This document shows, piece after piece, positions 61,772 to 64,000 of a DNA stretch of 64,000 nucleotides. This stretch comes from Candidatus Jettenia ecosi (GTDB lineage Bacteria > Planctomycetota > Brocadiia > Brocadiales > Brocadiaceae). Location: positions 23,925-87,924 of the forward strand of contig SULG01000003.1 of the NCBI GenBank assembly GCA_005524015.1, read 5' to 3'. Both the position numbers and the translations under genes were made by a program. The notes under the pieces were generated by a model, which did no database searches, had not been told where the DNA came from, and saw only the letters and a list, made by a program, of their open reading frames with translations. Position 1 is the stretch's first letter. Each line of letters starts with the position of its first letter.

Positions 61772-63760
61772 ATGGCTAAACAAAAACAATTAAAAGAGAA
61801 AATAAAAAGTATAACTACATTTTCTGAGAAAAATCCACATCCGCTATTGTGTGTTACAGGGGATGGTACTGTTGTTTACGCTAATCCTTCAGGAAAAGCT
61901 CTTTTACAAGATTGGCATTGTGATATTGGTCAATTTGTTCCTGATTTTTTACGTCATCTGGTTATTAATACTTTTCAAACAAAAGTAATACAAAGGAATA
62001 TTGAGACCAAATATGGTAACCAAATATTCTCTTTTACGATTGTACCAGCGATTAATATTCCGTATGTTAACCTGTACGGTGTTGATATTACTGAACATAA
62101 ACGAGTAGAGGAATCTCTTAAATACAGGATCAATTTTGAAACGACTGTGGCTAATATCTCCAGGAGATTTACTATCCTTAAGGATTTTGATGATGCTATT
62201 ACTCAGTCGTTAGCTGACATTGGTCAATTAAGCAAAGCAAGTAGGGCATACTTATTCCTTTTTCGGGATGATGGTAAAATCATGGATAATACTCATGAAT
62301 GGTGCTCTGAAGGGGTATCATCTGAGACCCAACATCTCCAGAATCTTCCTACTGCAAGATTTCCCTGGCTGATGAAAACCTTTCAGCATATGAATATAAT
62401 TCAAATACCTGATGTAGTTAAAATGCCCGAAGAGGCTTGCGCAGAAAAGGAGGAGTTTGAACGGGAAAATATAAAATCGATGTTACTTCTGGCAATTCGT
62501 ATTGAAAGAGAATTAGTCGGGTTCATCGGTTTTGATAATGTTGTCTCTCCGGATACCTGGCGGGTTGAGGATATTAATCTGCTGAGCATTACTGCTGAGA
62601 TTGTTGGAAATGCAATTGCGCGGAAAAGGATAGAAGATTCATTGCGTATGAGTGAGAGTAAGTACCGATTGCTCCTCGAAAATATCCCTATGAGAATATT
62701 TTACAAAGATAAAAATTCTGTGTATATAGCTTGTAATCAAAACTTCGCCAGGGATTTATGTATGAAACCGGAAGAAATAACAGGAAAGACAGACTATGAC
62801 TTCTTTCCGAAAGAACTTGCTCATAAATATAGAGCAAACGATAGAGAGGTTATAGAATCCGGAAAAAGAATGGATGTAGAAGAGAAATATTTTAAGGATA
62901 GACAAGAATTTATTATTCATACCATTACCGTCCCTATAAAAAATGAAGATGGGACTATTATTGGTGTATTGGGCTCTTCCATAGATATAACTGAAAAAGT
63001 ACACCTGGAAAAGGAAGCTGTAAGATCAAGGCATCTCGTACTCCTCGGTGAATTGGCAGCAGGTGTGGCTCATGAGATCAATAATCCCATAACGGGTGTT
63101 ATTAATTGTGCCCAGATATTGTTGAATAAAAGCCGTGAAGGAGGCATGGACAAAGACCTTGCCGGTAGAATTATAAAGGAAGGTGACCGTATAGCTACTA
63201 TCGTTAGTAAACTCCTTTCCTTTGCCAGACCCAAAGAGAAAAAGAATATTGCGAGCATACATGAAATAGTATACGATACCCTTCTATTGATGAGGAAACA
63301 ACTTGAAAAAGATTATATTCAAATGAAGCTGGATATTCCTAAAGACTTACCGGAGATATTTGCAAATTCTCAGGCAATTCAACAGGTATTTATGAATATT
63401 ATCAGTAATGCAAGGTATACTCTAAATCAGAAATATCCGGGAGGACATGAGAATAAAATCCTCGAAATCTTAGGTGAGAAGACAACAATAAACGGACATT
63501 CTTATGTAAAGGTTACCTTTTGTGACCATGGCACTGGTATACCTGCCGGGATAAAAGACAAAATCATAAATCCATTCTTTACGACAAAACCATCCGGCAA
63601 AGGAACTGGATTAGGGCTAAACATTAGTTATAAAATTATTACTGATCATCATGGCAAGCTTACTATTGATAGTGTTGAGGGCGAATATACCAGGGTTTGC
63701 ATTACCTTACCAGCAAAAGACTACCTTGAGAGTACTATCATCTCAGAGCACATTGCATAG
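61772..63760 (+). CDS. PAS-GAF-PAS sensor histidine kinase
   Basis: It is cytoplasmic, with no membrane helix. The N-terminal PAS domain covers residues about 15-115 (NPHPLLCVTGDGTVVYANPS), a GAF domain about 125-285 (LADIGQLSKASRAYLFLFRD; LLLAIRIERELVGFIGFDNV) and a second PAS about 295-410 (YRLLLENIPMRIFYKDKNSV). The HisKA phosphoacceptor His is in GELAAGVAHEINNPITG (near residue 438). HATPase motifs are AIQQVFMNIISNARYTL (N box), FCDHGTGIPAGIKDKI (G1), FFTTKPSGKGTGLGL (F/G2). No receiver or response-regulator gene is adjacent, so the partner is unknown. Confidence 0.9.
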   Translation: MAKQKQLKEKIKSITTFSEKNPHPLLCVTGDGTVVYANPSGKALLQDWHCDIGQFVPDFLRHLVINTFQTKVIQRNIETKYGNQIFSFTIVPAINIPYVNLYGVDITEHKRVEESLKYRINFETTVANISRRFTILKDFDDAITQSLADIGQLSKASRAYLFLFRDDGKIMDNTHEWCSEGVSSETQHLQNLPTARFPWLMKTFQHMNIIQIPDVVKMPEEACAEKEEFERENIKSMLLLAIRIERELVGFIGFDNVVSPDTWRVEDINLLSITAEIVGNAIARKRIEDSLRMSESKYRLLLENIPMRIFYKDKNSVYIACNQNFARDLCMKPEEITGKTDYDFFPKELAHKYRANDREVIESGKRMDVEEKYFKDRQEFIIHTITVPIKNEDGTIIGVLGSSIDITEKVHLEKEAVRSRHLVLLGELAAGVAHEINNPITGVINCAQILLNKSREGGMDKDLAGRIIKEGDRIATIVSKLLSFARPKEKKNIASIHEIVYDTLLLMRKQLEKDYIQMKLDIPKDLPEIFANSQAIQQVFMNIISNARYTLNQKYPGGHENKILEILGEKTTINGHSYVKVTFCDHGTGIPAGIKDKIINPFFTTKPSGKGTGLGLNISYKIITDHHGKLTIDSVEGEYTRVCITLPAKDYLESTIISEHIA

Positions 63761-63848
63761 TTTTTATTATTCATCATTTACTTTCCCACACCCATTTGTT
63801 TTCCGGTCTTTATCATAGACTATAATAGAGCCATCCTGGTACACCATG

Positions 63849-63876
63849 GTAGAGACGCAAGATGTTGCGTCTCTAC
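63849..63876. repeat. GTAGAGACGCAA inverted repeat, copy 2
   Basis: GTAGAGACGCAA and TTGCGTCTCTAC form a perfect 12-bp stem with a GATG loop, matching the degenerate copy at 7362-7387. It lies about 90 bases after the kinase stop and could also act as a terminator. Confidence 0.65.
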
Positions 63877-63927
63877 GTTGTGCTCTGACACACGCTGGTG
63901 TGTTCAGTTTCATTCATAGGATTCTAC

Positions 63928-64000
63928 AATCATTTCACCCCTTCGGGGTTATTTACTCGTGGTTGTGTGTTATCTATAATCATGACAGCCCTTCGGGCTT
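63928..64000. repeat. REP cluster 5 at the window end
   Basis: There are two reverse-orientation units: CAATCATTTCACCCCTTCGGGGTT at 63928-63951 and CTATAATCATGACAGCCCTTCGGGCTT up to 64000, where the window stops. The region just before (63880-63920) matches the flank of the REP cluster in the GxxExxY gene. Confidence 0.85.

Overview
The window looks like chromosomal DNA of a Gram-negative, anaerobic or microaerophilic bacterium of moderate to low GC. The best fit is a planctomycete of the anammox (Brocadiales) type. The support is indirect: a complete Mla outer-membrane lipid transport set, futalosine-pathway menaquinone genes (mqnA, mqnC), an AhbD-like radical SAM haem synthase, citramalate synthase, an FmdE-like exported protein, orphan Cache sensors and abundant dispersed palindromic repeats. 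No rRNA, tRNA or anammox hallmark gene is present, so the lineage is inference.

Layout. 1-5.2 kb: a truncated AlkP-superfamily hydrolase, APS kinase, a secreted hypothetical protein, cobS-cobU and holA. 5.2-14.8 kb: a type I restriction-modification island inserted between holA and a transaldolase gene: hsdM, hsdS, an AlbA_2/ATPase gene and an hsdR broken by an internal deletion. It is littered with REP-type palindromes, a standalone Y1 (HUH) transposase, a RAYT fragment and two extra copies of the last 20 codons of hsdS. 14.9-24.8 kb: transaldolase, two output-less Cache sensors flanking rarA, L-2-hydroxyglutarate oxidase, cobK and a metallophosphoesterase. 24.8-28.5 kb: the mla operon (E-F-D-C-A, minus strand). 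29-31.8 kb: mqnA-mqnC and an FmdE-like gene. 32-45 kb: a metal-binding secreted peptide, a diguanylate cyclase, a sulfatase-modifying-factor-like protein, valS, a DUF362-ChaN-PDZ locus with a frameshift, a glycogen-debranching-type enzyme and a secreted phosphatase with two LamG domains. 45.6-52.5 kb: aldehyde dehydrogenase, bacterioferritin, aspartate kinase, AhbD-like protein and citramalate synthase.

52.5-64 kb is the most mosaic part. A minus-strand cluster of a NosL-like protein, a polytopic membrane protein, an ABC ATPase and a MacB/FtsX-type permease is interrupted by a GxxExxY gene. That gene is bounded by inverted repeats and is itself split by a REP cassette. Next come hicAB and a two-gene stretch that looks like integron gene cassettes without an integrase: an EcsC-family gene followed by a good attC-like site, then a HEPN-like gene followed by half of an attC. 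A decayed DUF4160-DUF2442 pair, a frameshifted coiled-coil gene, an amphi-Trp protein and a PAS/GAF histidine kinase complete the window, which ends inside another REP cluster.

The strongest leads are the integrase-less attC cassettes, the nested GxxExxY/REP insertion, and the REP-Y1 transposase system with hsdS-tail scars beside a type I system that has probably lost restriction. All functional calls come from reading motifs in the translated sequence; no database search was run.
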